8,839 nucleotides of DNA from Pseudomonadota bacterium (GTDB lineage: Bacteria; Pseudomonadota; Alphaproteobacteria; Rhizobiales; Beijerinckiaceae): the NCBI GenBank assembly GCA_028876585.1, contig JAGWRL010000323.1, positions 1 to 8,839 on the forward strand, in the 5' to 3' direction. This document shows, piece by piece, positions 1 through 6,190 of the stretch. Each line of letters begins with the position of its first letter. Within the stretch, counting starts at the first letter, position 1. The notes under the pieces were generated by a model that saw nothing but the letters and a program-made list of their open reading frames with translations, was not told the origin of the DNA and did no database searches. The translations under genes were made by a program, and so were the position numbers.

Positions 1-413
1 AGCGAAATCCGCGACATCGCGCCGATCGCCTCGATCCGCAGCAGCAGCGCCAGGATCAGCGCGACGGCGCCGTAAGTCCCGATCCGGCTGTCGCGCAGAA
101 TGGCGAGCTTGGCGGCGCGGTCGCGGCCGCCGCCAAAACCGTCGGCGACGTCGGCGAGGCCGTCCTCGTGCAAGGCGCCGGTGACGACGACCTCGGCGGC
201 GACGGCGAGCGTGGCCGCCATCAGGTGGGAGAAGCCGACCGAGCGGGCGGCGAGCAAGGCGGCGGCGCCGATCGCCCCCACCAGCGCCCCCACCAGCGGC
301 GTCGCCCAGCCGATGCGCTGGAAATCCGGCGCGCCGCTTTCGCCGCGAATCGGCAGCCGGGTGAAAAAGCGCAGGTTGTCGGCGAAGTCGGCGGCGACGC
401 GCGACGCCGTCAC
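1..413 (-). CDS. cobS: Adenosylcobinamide-GDP ribazoletransferase (cobalamin synthase), N-terminal part, cut by window edge
   Basis: CobS is the integral membrane enzyme that joins adenosylcobinamide-GDP to alpha-ribazole (or its phosphate) in the last steps of cobalamin assembly. The visible 137 residues begin with the family-typical opening (F-x-T-R-L-P at 17-21), then alternate hydrophobic segments (about 36-57 and 63-80) with the hallmark acidic loop: LHEDGLADVADGFGGG at 81-96, followed by DSRIGTYG at 108-115. These Asp/Glu residues bind the divalent metal and substrate in the family. Full CobS proteins have about 250 residues, so roughly half is present and the rest lies left of the window. 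The start is GTG at 413-411; its GTGA overlaps the TGA of the upstream DUF1772 gene, implying translational coupling. Identification is firm from the acidic motif; the GTG start is supported by the overlap. Confidence 0.93.
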   Translation of the reverse strand, partial: MTASRVAADFADNLRFFTRLPIRGESGAPDFQRIGWATPLVGALVGAIGAAALLAARSVGFSHLMAATLAVAAEVVVTGALHEDGLADVADGFGGGRDRAAKLAILRDSRIGTYGAVALILALLLRIEAIGAMSRIS

Positions 414-832
414 AGCGCCCAAAGGAACGTCGCCGTCGCGGCCAGAGCGATGCCGGTCTGCCCATATTCGAGCAGGCCCCATTGCCAGACCAGCGCCCGC
501 GCCGCGCCGACGTCCTTGGGGGCGAGCGCGATGATCTGGTTGTTGACCGGCGCCATGGCGAACACGGTGTAGGGCCAACTCGCCAGCGCCAGCATGCCGC
601 CGAGGGCGAAGCGCACGTCGTCGGTCTCGAAATAGGCGGAGAGTCCGGCGATGGCGGCCAGCAGCGCCAGCGCCGCCATCAGCGCCACGCCGCGCCGGTC
701 GCTCGGCCCCCATTCCTTGACCATCGCCTCGTCGTCGAGCGTCAGCCGGGCGGGCTGCTCGACGCCGTTGACGTACAGACCGGCGCCGGCGAGAGCGGAA
801 GCGAAGGCGAGGGCGAACGAACCCGCAGTCAT
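410..832 (-). CDS. DUF1772-type small integral membrane protein
   Basis: This encodes 140 residues with four predicted membrane helices (about 4-21, 49-67, 74-93 and 120-139). The first is followed by NGVEQPARL, a polar loop with WGPSDRRG comes before helix 2, and the third helix ends in PYTVFAMAPVNNQI. That P-Y-T-x(3-5)-P-x-N pattern and the four-helix, roughly 150-residue layout are typical of DUF1772 (the anthrone-oxygenase-like group). Biochemical function is unknown for bacterial members. I chose the ATG at 832-830 over an upstream in-frame ATG at 886 because a strong GAGGAGA Shine-Dalgarno lies just before it and the membrane helix then begins at once. The gene is immediately upstream of cobS and overlaps it by 4 bp, so the two are probably cotranscribed. 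Whether it has any role in corrin metabolism cannot be judged from sequence. Confidence 0.8.
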   Translation of the reverse strand: MTAGSFALAFASALAGAGLYVNGVEQPARLTLDDEAMVKEWGPSDRRGVALMAALALLAAIAGLSAYFETDDVRFALGGMLALASWPYTVFAMAPVNNQIIALAPKDVGAARALVWQWGLLEYGQTGIALAATATFLWAL

Positions 833-836
833 GATG

Positions 837-843
837 TCTCCTC
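837..843 (-). promoter_or_regulatory. Ribosome binding site deciding the DUF1772 start
   Basis: On the minus strand this reads GAGGAGA, four bases before the ATG at 832. It matches the anti-Shine-Dalgarno core and selects ATG 832 over the upstream in-frame ATG at 886. Confidence 0.7.
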
Positions 844-879
844 GTGGCGCCCTTGGGCTTTGGCCTGCTCGCGGCGGCC

Positions 880-906
880 AAGTCAAGCGCAGGTTAAGTC
901 AAGCGC
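880..906. repeat. 11-bp direct repeat, 16-bp period (possible operator)
   Basis: AAGTCAAGCGC occurs exactly at 880-890 and again at 896-906, separated by AGGTT. Its 3' part, CAAGCGC, recurs at 923-929. The second copy overlaps a palindrome, CAAGCG-C-CGCTTG, at 900-912. Placement between two divergent genes is what one expects of a regulator binding site, but the match to any named regulator is unknown. Chance short repeats are not rare in GC-rich DNA, so confidence is moderate for the repeat having a role and high only for its existence. Confidence 0.45.
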
Positions 907-965
907 CGCTTGGGGCGATTGACAAGCGCGCCGCGTTCGGGGAATCGGGCGGGCGGAGTTTACAC

Positions 966-970
966 GAGGG
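966..970 (+). promoter_or_regulatory. Candidate ribosome binding site for the CTG start at 978
   Basis: GAGGG lies seven bases before CTG 978. No ATG, GTG or TTG in frame lies between 837 and 1016, so this is the only well-placed Shine-Dalgarno for the SGNH-like gene. Confidence 0.45.
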
Positions 971-977
971 TCCGGTT

Positions 978-1670
978 CTGACGGCATCGCGCGAGAAGCC
1001 GCCGCGGCGCATATGCGTGATCGGCAATTCCAGCGTCGGCGCGGTGCGGATGGCGCTCGGCGACCGGGGCGCGCCGGACGGCTACGCCTTCGCGTTTTTC
1101 GCCAGCGGCGGCCCGAAATTCGATTCGATCGCGCTCGACGGCGACCGCTTGACCGGCTTCGAGGTCGACAGCGGCGGCGACCGCGACATGCGCGGCTACG
1201 ACGCCTTCGTGCTGCAAGGCCGGCTGCCGACCGCCTATGAAGCGCTCGCCTTCGCGCGCCATCTGGCGCCGCAGCGCTTTTCGCAAAGCGTGCGCGCGCT
1301 GGCGTGGCGCGACTGGCGCGAGAGCCACAAGGGCTGGGCGATGGCGCTGACGCTGCACGAACGCTACAACCGTCCGGTGCTGGCGCTCTCGCGCAACGTG
1401 TTCGCCAGCGAGCGGGTGGGCGCGGCGGCGGAGCGGCGCGAGGCCGACGCGGCCTTCGCCGATCTGCTGGCGCCGCTGCGCTTCGTGGCGCTGCCCGACG
1501 CGCTGTTCGAGGACGACGGGCAGGTGCGGCGGCGGTTCTATACCTCTTACGTCAATGTCCACGGCCGCCAGGGCCCGGCGACGCGCAACGACGAATGGCA
1601 CTATAACCGCGAGGCCGGCGGCCTGATCCTCGACAGCGTGATCGCCCGGCTCGACGCAGCCTTCGCCTAA
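978..1670 (+). CDS. SGNH-like hydrolase/acyltransferase-like protein of unknown substrate
   Basis: I do not recognise a named family, but the 230-residue product looks like a cytoplasmic SGNH-fold protein. A beta strand RICVIGNSSVG (11-21) carries a GNS motif where GDSL enzymes place the catalytic Ser (S18). Near the C-terminus DEWH (205-208) fits the D-x-x-H of SGNH block V, followed by a helix (AGGLILDSVIARL). The middle holds RPVLALSRNVF (132-142), as in a strand carrying a structural Asn. There is no signal peptide or membrane segment. The start is uncertain. CTG 978 has a GAGGG seven bases upstream and places the strand naturally near the N-terminus. ATG 831/834 would overlap or abut the divergent gene's start and add about 48 atypical residues, while GTG 1017 would delete the first strand. 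The gene converges on, and overlaps by 4 bp, the GSCFA gene, another SGNH-clan member, suggesting a shared glycan-related role (inference). Confidence 0.6.
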   Translation: MTASREKPPRRICVIGNSSVGAVRMALGDRGAPDGYAFAFFASGGPKFDSIALDGDRLTGFEVDSGGDRDMRGYDAFVLQGRLPTAYEALAFARHLAPQRFSQSVRALAWRDWRESHKGWAMALTLHERYNRPVLALSRNVFASERVGAAAERREADAAFADLLAPLRFVALPDALFEDDGQVRRRFYTSYVNVHGRQGPATRNDEWHYNREAGGLILDSVIARLDAAFA

Positions 1671-2713
1671 TCGCGCGGCGCGAACGCCTCCAGCAGCTCC
1701 TCGTCGCAGCGGGCGTCGGCCAGCACTTGCGGCGTCCGCCCGGGCGCGGCGGCGGGGGCCGGCGCGGCGCCGAGCGCGGCGAAGAACACGTCCATCACCT
1801 GCGCCACCCCTTCGGGGCTGGCGTTGCGGCGGTCGGGCGCGAAGCGGTCGCCGGCCAGCGCCGCGCTGGCGACGAGCTCGTAAGAAGGGAAGTAGTCGAC
1901 ATGGGCGCGGGCGCGCGTCAAAGCGCCGGCGACCGCGCGCAGGATCGACTTCGATTCGGTGGTGGCGACCAGCACGTGATTTCCCGAAGCGGTGGCGGCG
2001 AGCGCCACGGGGGAGACGGTGAGCAGGAATTTCAGGTTCGGATTCGCCTGGCCCATCGCGTCGATCGCGGCGCCGAGATCGGCGAGGATTTCGCCGTAAT
2101 CGGCGTTGTGGAACGTATGCGCGCGCGCGTCGAACGCGCCTTCGCGCGCGCCCGGACAGATCTGGTACTCGTAGCCGCCGTCGCGATGGCGCCAGCCCTC
2201 GGTCAGCCCGAGCGTGAACACGAACACTTCGGCGGTCTCCACCGCGCGGGCGAAGGCGCGGCGGGTGAAATCGCGCAAAGACCGCGCCTCCTCGCGCGAG
2301 GCGAAGCCGCCGGGCTCGACGGTCGGGCGGAACGGATCGAACCAGCGGCCGCCGCTCTGCCAGAACTCCTCCGCCGGCGGGTCGCCGCCGAGCGCCCATT
2401 GCGACCATTGCCGCAGCATTTTCGCGCTGTAGATATTGCCGGTGCGGCAGGTGAACAGGTCGTAGCCATGCGCTTTCGCATGATCGGGCGACAGCGCGCG
2501 CGGCGGCGGCTCCGTTTGCAGCCAGTTGAACGCCCGCGCCCGCAGCGCCGCGCCGATATGCTGGGCGAAGCAGGACCCGAAAGTGGCGATCGGCGTCGTC
2601 GGGAGAATCGCGAATTTTGGCCGCCAGACGTCCTCGACGTCGCGCACGGAGCGGCCGGCGACGCCGCTGCGCCAGAAGGCGCGGGCGGGGAGCGAAGCGT
2701 AGGGGTGGGTCAT
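1667..2713 (-). CDS. GSCFA domain-containing protein (SGNH-like)
   Basis: The product has 348 residues and covers the GSCFA family over most of its length. The eponymous motif is at 46-50 (ATFGSCFAQHIG). It is followed by TCRTGNIYSAKMLRQW, which is typical of the family, then FVFTLGLTEGW, FLLTVSPVAL (a strand followed by the V-ATTESKSILR segment) and YFPSYELV. Pfam places GSCFA in the SGNH hydrolase clan. The enzymatic activity of bacterial members is largely undetermined, but they are often found among polysaccharide genes. After the domain there is an Ala/Pro-rich linker (APAPAAAPGRTP) and a short acidic tail. I chose ATG 2713 over the ATG at 2806 because the 31 extra residues are Arg/Cys/Pro-rich and non-conserved in look. 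There is no clear Shine-Dalgarno before 2713. The gene is divergent from fkbH-like and convergent with the SGNH-like gene. Confidence 0.88.
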   Translation of the reverse strand: MTHPYASLPARAFWRSGVAGRSVRDVEDVWRPKFAILPTTPIATFGSCFAQHIGAALRARAFNWLQTEPPPRALSPDHAKAHGYDLFTCRTGNIYSAKMLRQWSQWALGGDPPAEEFWQSGGRWFDPFRPTVEPGGFASREEARSLRDFTRRAFARAVETAEVFVFTLGLTEGWRHRDGGYEYQICPGAREGAFDARAHTFHNADYGEILADLGAAIDAMGQANPNLKFLLTVSPVALAATASGNHVLVATTESKSILRAVAGALTRARAHVDYFPSYELVASAALAGDRFAPDRRNASPEGVAQVMDVFFAALGAAPAPAAAPGRTPQVLADARCDEELLEAFAPRD

Positions 2714-2887
2714 GTCGGCGATGTTTTGACGCGCGCGGCGGGTCCGCGTCAATCGCGGCCGGGGGAAGCCCTGCGGCGAGCGGGAGCAAACAACGCATCC
2801 AACCACGCTTGCGCCTCGCGGCGGGGGACTCGATCTGCCGCGCCGCCCGCTCTAAGAGGGGGCCAATGGGTTGGCGAGAGTGCGACG
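2714..2887. promoter_or_regulatory. Divergent promoter region between GSCFA and fkbH-like genes
   Basis: This 174-bp gap separates the two outward-facing genes and should contain both promoters. The GSCFA-proximal end has an 8-bp inverted repeat (2726-2752). The fkbH-proximal end has GCGAGAG at 2873-2879, a plausible weak ribosome binding site eight bases before ATG 2888. I see no convincing -35/-10 pair for either gene, which is common for GC-rich alphaproteobacterial promoters. Confidence 0.4.
2726..2752. repeat. Inverted repeat, 8-bp arms with 11-bp spacer (possible operator)
   Basis: TTGACGCG (2726-2733) and its exact reverse complement CGCGTCAA (2745-2752) flank an 11-bp GC-rich spacer. 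On either strand the outer arm contains TTGACG, close to a -35 hexamer. The centre is about 26 bp from the GSCFA start codon, where a bound dimeric regulator could block transcription or translation. It could equally form a hairpin in the GSCFA leader. No U-run follows, so it is not a terminator. Confidence 0.4.
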
Positions 2888-4801
2888 ATGAGGGCGCCGG
2901 AACTGATGTGGCTTCCCGAGCCTGAAGACGGGCGCGCCCGGCTCGCCGAGCTGGCGCGGGGGGGTAGCTTCGCGCAGGCGATGGAACTGGTCCATGCGCG
3001 GCTCGATTTCGTGCGCTCGCAGGCGCTCGATCAGATCGTGCGGCGGCGCTGGCCGACGCGGCCGGCGGAATTCGCCGGGACCGCCTATCGGTTGGCGCTG
3101 TTGAGTTCCTGCACCACGGCGCATCTGGCGGCGGCGTTGCGCATCGCGGCGCTGCGGGCCGATATTTGGTTGGATGTCTACGAAGGCGATTACGGCCAAT
3201 TCCGGCAGGAGCTGGAGGCGCCCGGTTCGGGATTGCATGCGTTCCAGCCGGACGGGGTGTTGTTCGCCTTCGACGCGCCGCATCTGTGCGCCGGCGTCAG
3301 CGCGTCCTGTTCGCCCGCCGAGGCGGCGGCGGCGCTGGAATCGCTGCGCGAAGACCTCACGGGCTTGTGGCGCAAGGCGCGCGCGGCGTTGGGTTGCTCG
3401 GTGTTGCAGCAGACGGCGCTGCCGAGCGCGCCGGCGCTGCTGGGCTCCAACGAACACCGACTGCCGGGTTCGCGCGCGGCGTTCGTCGCGCGCTTCAATT
3501 TCGCGTTGCGCGAATGGGCCGACGCGGAGGGCGTCGATCTCGTCGCGGTCGACGCGGCGGCCGCGCGCGACGGCCTTGACGCCTGGCGCGATCCGATGCT
3601 GTGGCATCGCGCCAAGCAGGACATTCATCCCGCCGCCGCGCCGATGTATGGCGAGCTGGTCGCCCGAATCCTCGCCGCGAAAGCGGGAAAATCGCGCAAA
3701 TGCCTGGTGCTCGACCTCGACAACACGCTGTGGGGCGGCGTGATTGGCGACGATGGGCTGGACGGAATCGAGCTGGGGCAGGGAAGCGCGCTCGGCGAAG
3801 GATTTCTGGCGGTGCAGGACTACGCGCGCCAACTCGGCGAGCGCGGGATCATCCTGGCGGTCTGCTCGAAGAACGACGAGGCGAATGCGCTGGAGCCGTT
3901 CGAGAAGCATCCCGATATGGCGCTGCGGCGCAAGGACATCGCCTGTTTCGTCGCCAATTGGGACGACAAGGCCGACAACATCCGGCTGATCGCGCAGCGG
4001 CTCAACATCGGTCTCGACAGCCTGGTGTTTCTCGACGACAACCCGTTCGAGCGCAACCGCGTGCGCCAGGCGCTGCCGATGGTGGCGGTCCCTGAAGTTC
4101 CCGACGAGCCGGCGCTCGTGCCTGATGTGCTCGCGGCCGCCGGCTATTTCGAGGCGGTCGCGGTGACGCGCGAGGATCGCGAGCGCGGCGCGCAATACAA
4201 GGGAAACTTGCAGCGGGAGACGGAGCGGGAGCGCCACTCCGACCTCGGCGCCTATTTGAACAGCCTGCAAATGCGGGCGCTCTGGGGTTATTTCGACGAC
4301 GTCAACCGCCAGCGCATCGTCCAGCTCATCAACAAGACGAACCAGTTCAACCTGACGACCCGCCGCTATGACGAGGCCGATTACGACGCGTTCCTGCGCG
4401 ATGAGAATGTCGTGGGCCTGCATGTGCGGTTGATCGACCGGTTCGGCGACAATGGGCTGATCGGCGTCGTCATCGCCAGAGGGGAGGGGGCGGCGCTCGT
4501 GGTCGATAGTTGGCTGATGAGTTGCCGCGTGCTAGGACGCGGCGTCGAAGCGGCGATTTTGGCCATTCTGGTTAGCGAGGCGCGCCGGCGCGGCGTCACG
4601 GAATTGATAGGCGAATTCATCCCATCGGCGAAGAACGGCATGGTGGCGAAGCATTACGACGGCCTGGGGTTTCGAACCATCGAGGGAGGCGACGTTGACC
4701 GCAAGCTTTATGTCCTGCGGATCGACGAATACGTCGAAGTCGAGCATCCCATTGTCATCGAAAGAGGGGATTATGCACAGGCAGGCGGACATTCTGACTG
4801 A
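2888..4801 (+). CDS. FkbH-like HAD-IIIC protein (acyl-/glyceryl-loading onto ACP)
   Basis: The 637-residue protein has three parts. The N-terminal region (about 60-260) begins with LALLSSCTTAHLAAAL (69-84), the strand-turn-helix of the SGNH-like N-terminal domain of FkbH-type proteins, and ends near IHPAAAPMYGELV. The HAD-IIIC phosphatase-like core (about 270-405) has motif I DLDNTLWGG (D276, D278), CSKND for motif II, and FLDDNPFERNRVR (D383, D384) for motif IV. Then comes the family hallmark NKTNQFNLTTRRY (482-494) and a C-terminal GNAT-like acyltransferase region (about 510-610). In the FK520-type pathway such proteins take a glyceryl unit from 1,3-bisphosphoglycerate, dephosphorylate it and load it onto ACP; other relatives act in glycan or natural-product pathways. 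The next gene is an ACP, matching that role. ATG 2888 is preceded by GCGAGAG. The Leu codon TTG is frequent here, unlike in the 3' flanking genes. Confidence 0.92.
   Translation: MRAPELMWLPEPEDGRARLAELARGGSFAQAMELVHARLDFVRSQALDQIVRRRWPTRPAEFAGTAYRLALLSSCTTAHLAAALRIAALRADIWLDVYEGDYGQFRQELEAPGSGLHAFQPDGVLFAFDAPHLCAGVSASCSPAEAAAALESLREDLTGLWRKARAALGCSVLQQTALPSAPALLGSNEHRLPGSRAAFVARFNFALREWADAEGVDLVAVDAAAARDGLDAWRDPMLWHRAKQDIHPAAAPMYGELVARILAAKAGKSRKCLVLDLDNTLWGGVIGDDGLDGIELGQGSALGEGFLAVQDYARQLGERGIILAVCSKNDEANALEPFEKHPDMALRRKDIACFVANWDDKADNIRLIAQRLNIGLDSLVFLDDNPFERNRVRQALPMVAVPEVPDEPALVPDVLAAAGYFEAVAVTREDRERGAQYKGNLQRETERERHSDLGAYLNSLQMRALWGYFDDVNRQRIVQLINKTNQFNLTTRRYDEADYDAFLRDENVVGLHVRLIDRFGDNGLIGVVIARGEGAALVVDSWLMSCRVLGRGVEAAILAILVSEARRRGVTELIGEFIPSAKNGMVAKHYDGLGFRTIEGGDVDRKLYVLRIDEYVEVEHPIVIERGDYAQAGGHSD
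4761..4770 (+). promoter_or_regulatory. Ribosome binding site of the ACP gene, inside the end of the fkbH-like gene
   Basis: AAAGAGGGGA lies just before ATG 4773, within the last codons of the fkbH-like gene. It fixes the ACP start and indicates coupled translation. Confidence 0.7.
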
Positions 4802-5018
4802 GTTGACGGAGTTGTTTCGCGAAATTTTTGTCAACGACGAAATCACCCTCACGCCGCAAACAAGCGCCGCCGATCTGCCGGGTTGGGACAGCATGAAGCA
4901 TATCGAGATCATCATCGCCATCGAGCAGAAATACGCCATCCGCTTCAGCTCGCGGCAGGTCGAGGCGCTGCGCTCGGTGGGCGATCTCGTCGCCGCAATC
5001 GACCAGAAGCTGACATGA
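4773..5018 (+). CDS. Acyl carrier protein
   Basis: This 81-residue, acidic, helical protein has the standard phosphopantetheine attachment motif: LPGWDSMKHIEII (35-47), with S40 as the modified serine. It continues through EQKYAIRFSSRQVEALRSVGDLV, the usual helix II-III layout, so it is a complete stand-alone carrier of normal length. The motif is GWDSM rather than the GxDSL of the fatty-acid AcpP, typical of specialised ACPs paired with FkbH-like or loading enzymes. ATG 4773 has a strong GAGGGG upstream and starts 29 bp inside the fkbH-like gene; the stop TGA overlaps the next gene's ATG (ATGA). It is the likely acceptor of whatever acyl unit the FkbH-like protein loads. A holo-ACP synthase or Sfp-type transferase is not in the window and must be supplied elsewhere. 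Confidence 0.93.
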   Translation: MHRQADILTELTELFREIFVNDEITLTPQTSAADLPGWDSMKHIEIIIAIEQKYAIRFSSRQVEALRSVGDLVAAIDQKLT

Positions 5019-6139
5019 ACGCGATCGCTCTCGCGCCGGCGACGTCGCTTCTCGTCGACTTCGGACATGGCGGCAATTCGGACGCGTTCACGCGCGAGGG
5101 ATGGCGCGGCGGCGAGCCGCGACATCGTTGGTCGGTCGGCGCGCGCAATGTGCTGGTCTTGCCGCCATTGGCGGGCGGCCGTCGGCTTGCGCTGACGGTG
5201 GAATGCGATCCGCCGCACCCGCCGAGCGTCAGGCAGGATTTGGCGCTGGAATTCAACGGCGTCGCGTTGGGCGTGCTGCAACCGCGGCGCGGCGTGCCGC
5301 AGCGGTTCCTCCTGCCCGACGGCCTCGTCAATAACGCCGGCGACAACACGCTCGTCTGTCTCAACCCGCAATTCGCGAATCCGGCCGACGCCGCCAAAGT
5401 CGCTTTGGCTTGGCGGCGGCTGGAGGTCGCGCCCGACGATTCGACTTTGTTCGATCAACCCGAGTTGCTGCCGGAACTCAAGGACGTCGCCGCGATTCCC
5501 CTGCAAGCCGTGCTCGGTCTCTACCAGAGCCTCGGCCAGAATTGCGAACTCGGCATTTTTCAGCGCCGGTACGGCGCCGAACCGATCGGCCTGTTGCGGT
5601 TCACCTCGATTTTTCCTGACCGGTTGGTGCACGGATTGCGGGCCGGTTTCGCCGGCGTCGAGGCGGCCGACCAACTCTCGTTGGTCGCGGCGCGGCCCGG
5701 TGGCGAGTTGATGGGCCGCCAGGCCTCGTATGGCCTGTCCTATCACACCTTCAAACTCGAAGGCGCAGTCGATGTCGCGGCCATGAAGACCAAGGAAGCG
5801 CAGCGGCTGGGCTATCTGGCGCGGCTGTTTGTCGAGCAGTTGGAGAACGACGAGAAGATCTTCGTGCGTCGCGGCGATTTCGAGGCGGAAGGCGAAATCC
5901 GCGCGTTGCATCAATTGCTGCGCGTCTACAATCCGCGGGCGCGGCTGTTGCTGGTGCAGGAGGCGGCGGAGCGCGCGGGGCGGGTCGAGCGGCTGGCGCC
6001 CGATCTGTACCGGGCCTATTTGTCCAGCTTCGCCGACCCCGCCGATGTGCCGGCGACGATCGCCTACGAAGATTGGTTGAAAATCTGCGCGACGCTGTAC
6101 CTCGATCAGGCGGCGCTGGGGCGGGTCGCGCCGGCCTAG
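5015..6139 (+). CDS. Uncharacterised two-part protein with SLGQNCELG motif
   Basis: Function is unknown. The 374-residue product divides into two regions. Residues 1-140 look beta-rich: LLVDFGHGG, then GWRGGEPRHRWSVG (29-42), RLALTVEC, LALEFNGVALG (76-86), a polar stretch and VALAWRRLEV. This resembles the beta-sandwich modules with a Trp-x-Trp-Ser pattern that accompany glycan enzymes in alphaproteobacteria. Residues 165-374 open with YQSLGQNCELGIFQRRYGAEPIGLLRF (170-196). I associate this SLG-x-NCE-G...GAEPxGLLRF signature with alphaproteobacterial hypothetical proteins, with a possible distant likeness to the SLGxxC start of DUF1796 papain-like proteins. C177 and the downstream SYHTFKLEG (242-250) and IFVRRGDF are candidate functional sites. 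There is no signal peptide or membrane helix. Its ATG overlaps the ACP stop by 4 bp, so it is coupled to FkbH-ACP and could use, transfer or hydrolyse the carried acyl group (inference). Confidence 0.75.
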   Translation: MNAIALAPATSLLVDFGHGGNSDAFTREGWRGGEPRHRWSVGARNVLVLPPLAGGRRLALTVECDPPHPPSVRQDLALEFNGVALGVLQPRRGVPQRFLLPDGLVNNAGDNTLVCLNPQFANPADAAKVALAWRRLEVAPDDSTLFDQPELLPELKDVAAIPLQAVLGLYQSLGQNCELGIFQRRYGAEPIGLLRFTSIFPDRLVHGLRAGFAGVEAADQLSLVAARPGGELMGRQASYGLSYHTFKLEGAVDVAAMKTKEAQRLGYLARLFVEQLENDEKIFVRRGDFEAEGEIRALHQLLRVYNPRARLLLVQEAAERAGRVERLAPDLYRAYLSSFADPADVPATIAYEDWLKICATLYLDQAALGRVAPA

Positions 6140-6190
6140 CCGCTCGGTGAATCGTGGATTGAGGCCATCGTCGCGCCTGGAGACCTAAAG

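Larger units (their letters stand above)
833..977. promoter_or_regulatory. Divergent intergenic region between the DUF1772 and SGNH-like genes
   Basis: This 145-bp gap must hold promoters for both outward genes. It contains an 11-bp perfect direct repeat (880-890, 896-906), a 13-bp palindrome CAAGCGCCGCTTG at 900-912, and a consensus-like plus-strand -35 hexamer TTGACA at 919-924. No convincing -10 follows at 16-18 bp spacing (GAATCG at 942-947 is poor), so the promoter call is tentative. If the TTGACA is used, transcription would begin near 950-960. That leaves out the in-frame ATGs at 831/834 and supports a downstream start for the plus-strand gene. Confidence 0.4.

Noticed and set aside
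1667..1670. Terminator between the convergent SGNH-like and GSCFA genes
   Set aside because: The stop codons overlap by 4 bp, so there is no room; any transcription end must lie within the opposite gene.
960..2798. A 612-codon minus-strand open frame spanning both the SGNH-like and GSCFA genes
   Set aside because: The product is extremely Arg/Ala-rich with no motifs, and both real genes in the area show clear family features. It is an antisense artefact of high GC.
1727..2887. N-terminal extension of the FkbH-like frame to ATG 1727 (a 1024-residue protein)
   Set aside because: The extension runs antisense through the GSCFA gene and has Arg/Glu/Gly-rich non-protein-like sequence; family length fits the start at 2888.
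2852..4423. A 523-codon minus-strand open frame antisense to the fkbH-like gene
   Set aside because: Arg/Gln/His-rich shadow without domains, on the opposite strand of an unambiguous FkbH-like gene.
4532..5914. A 460-codon minus-strand open frame antisense to the ACP and SLGQNCELG genes
   Set aside because: It opposes the ACP, whose phosphopantetheine motif and ribosome binding site are clear, and shows no domain of its own.
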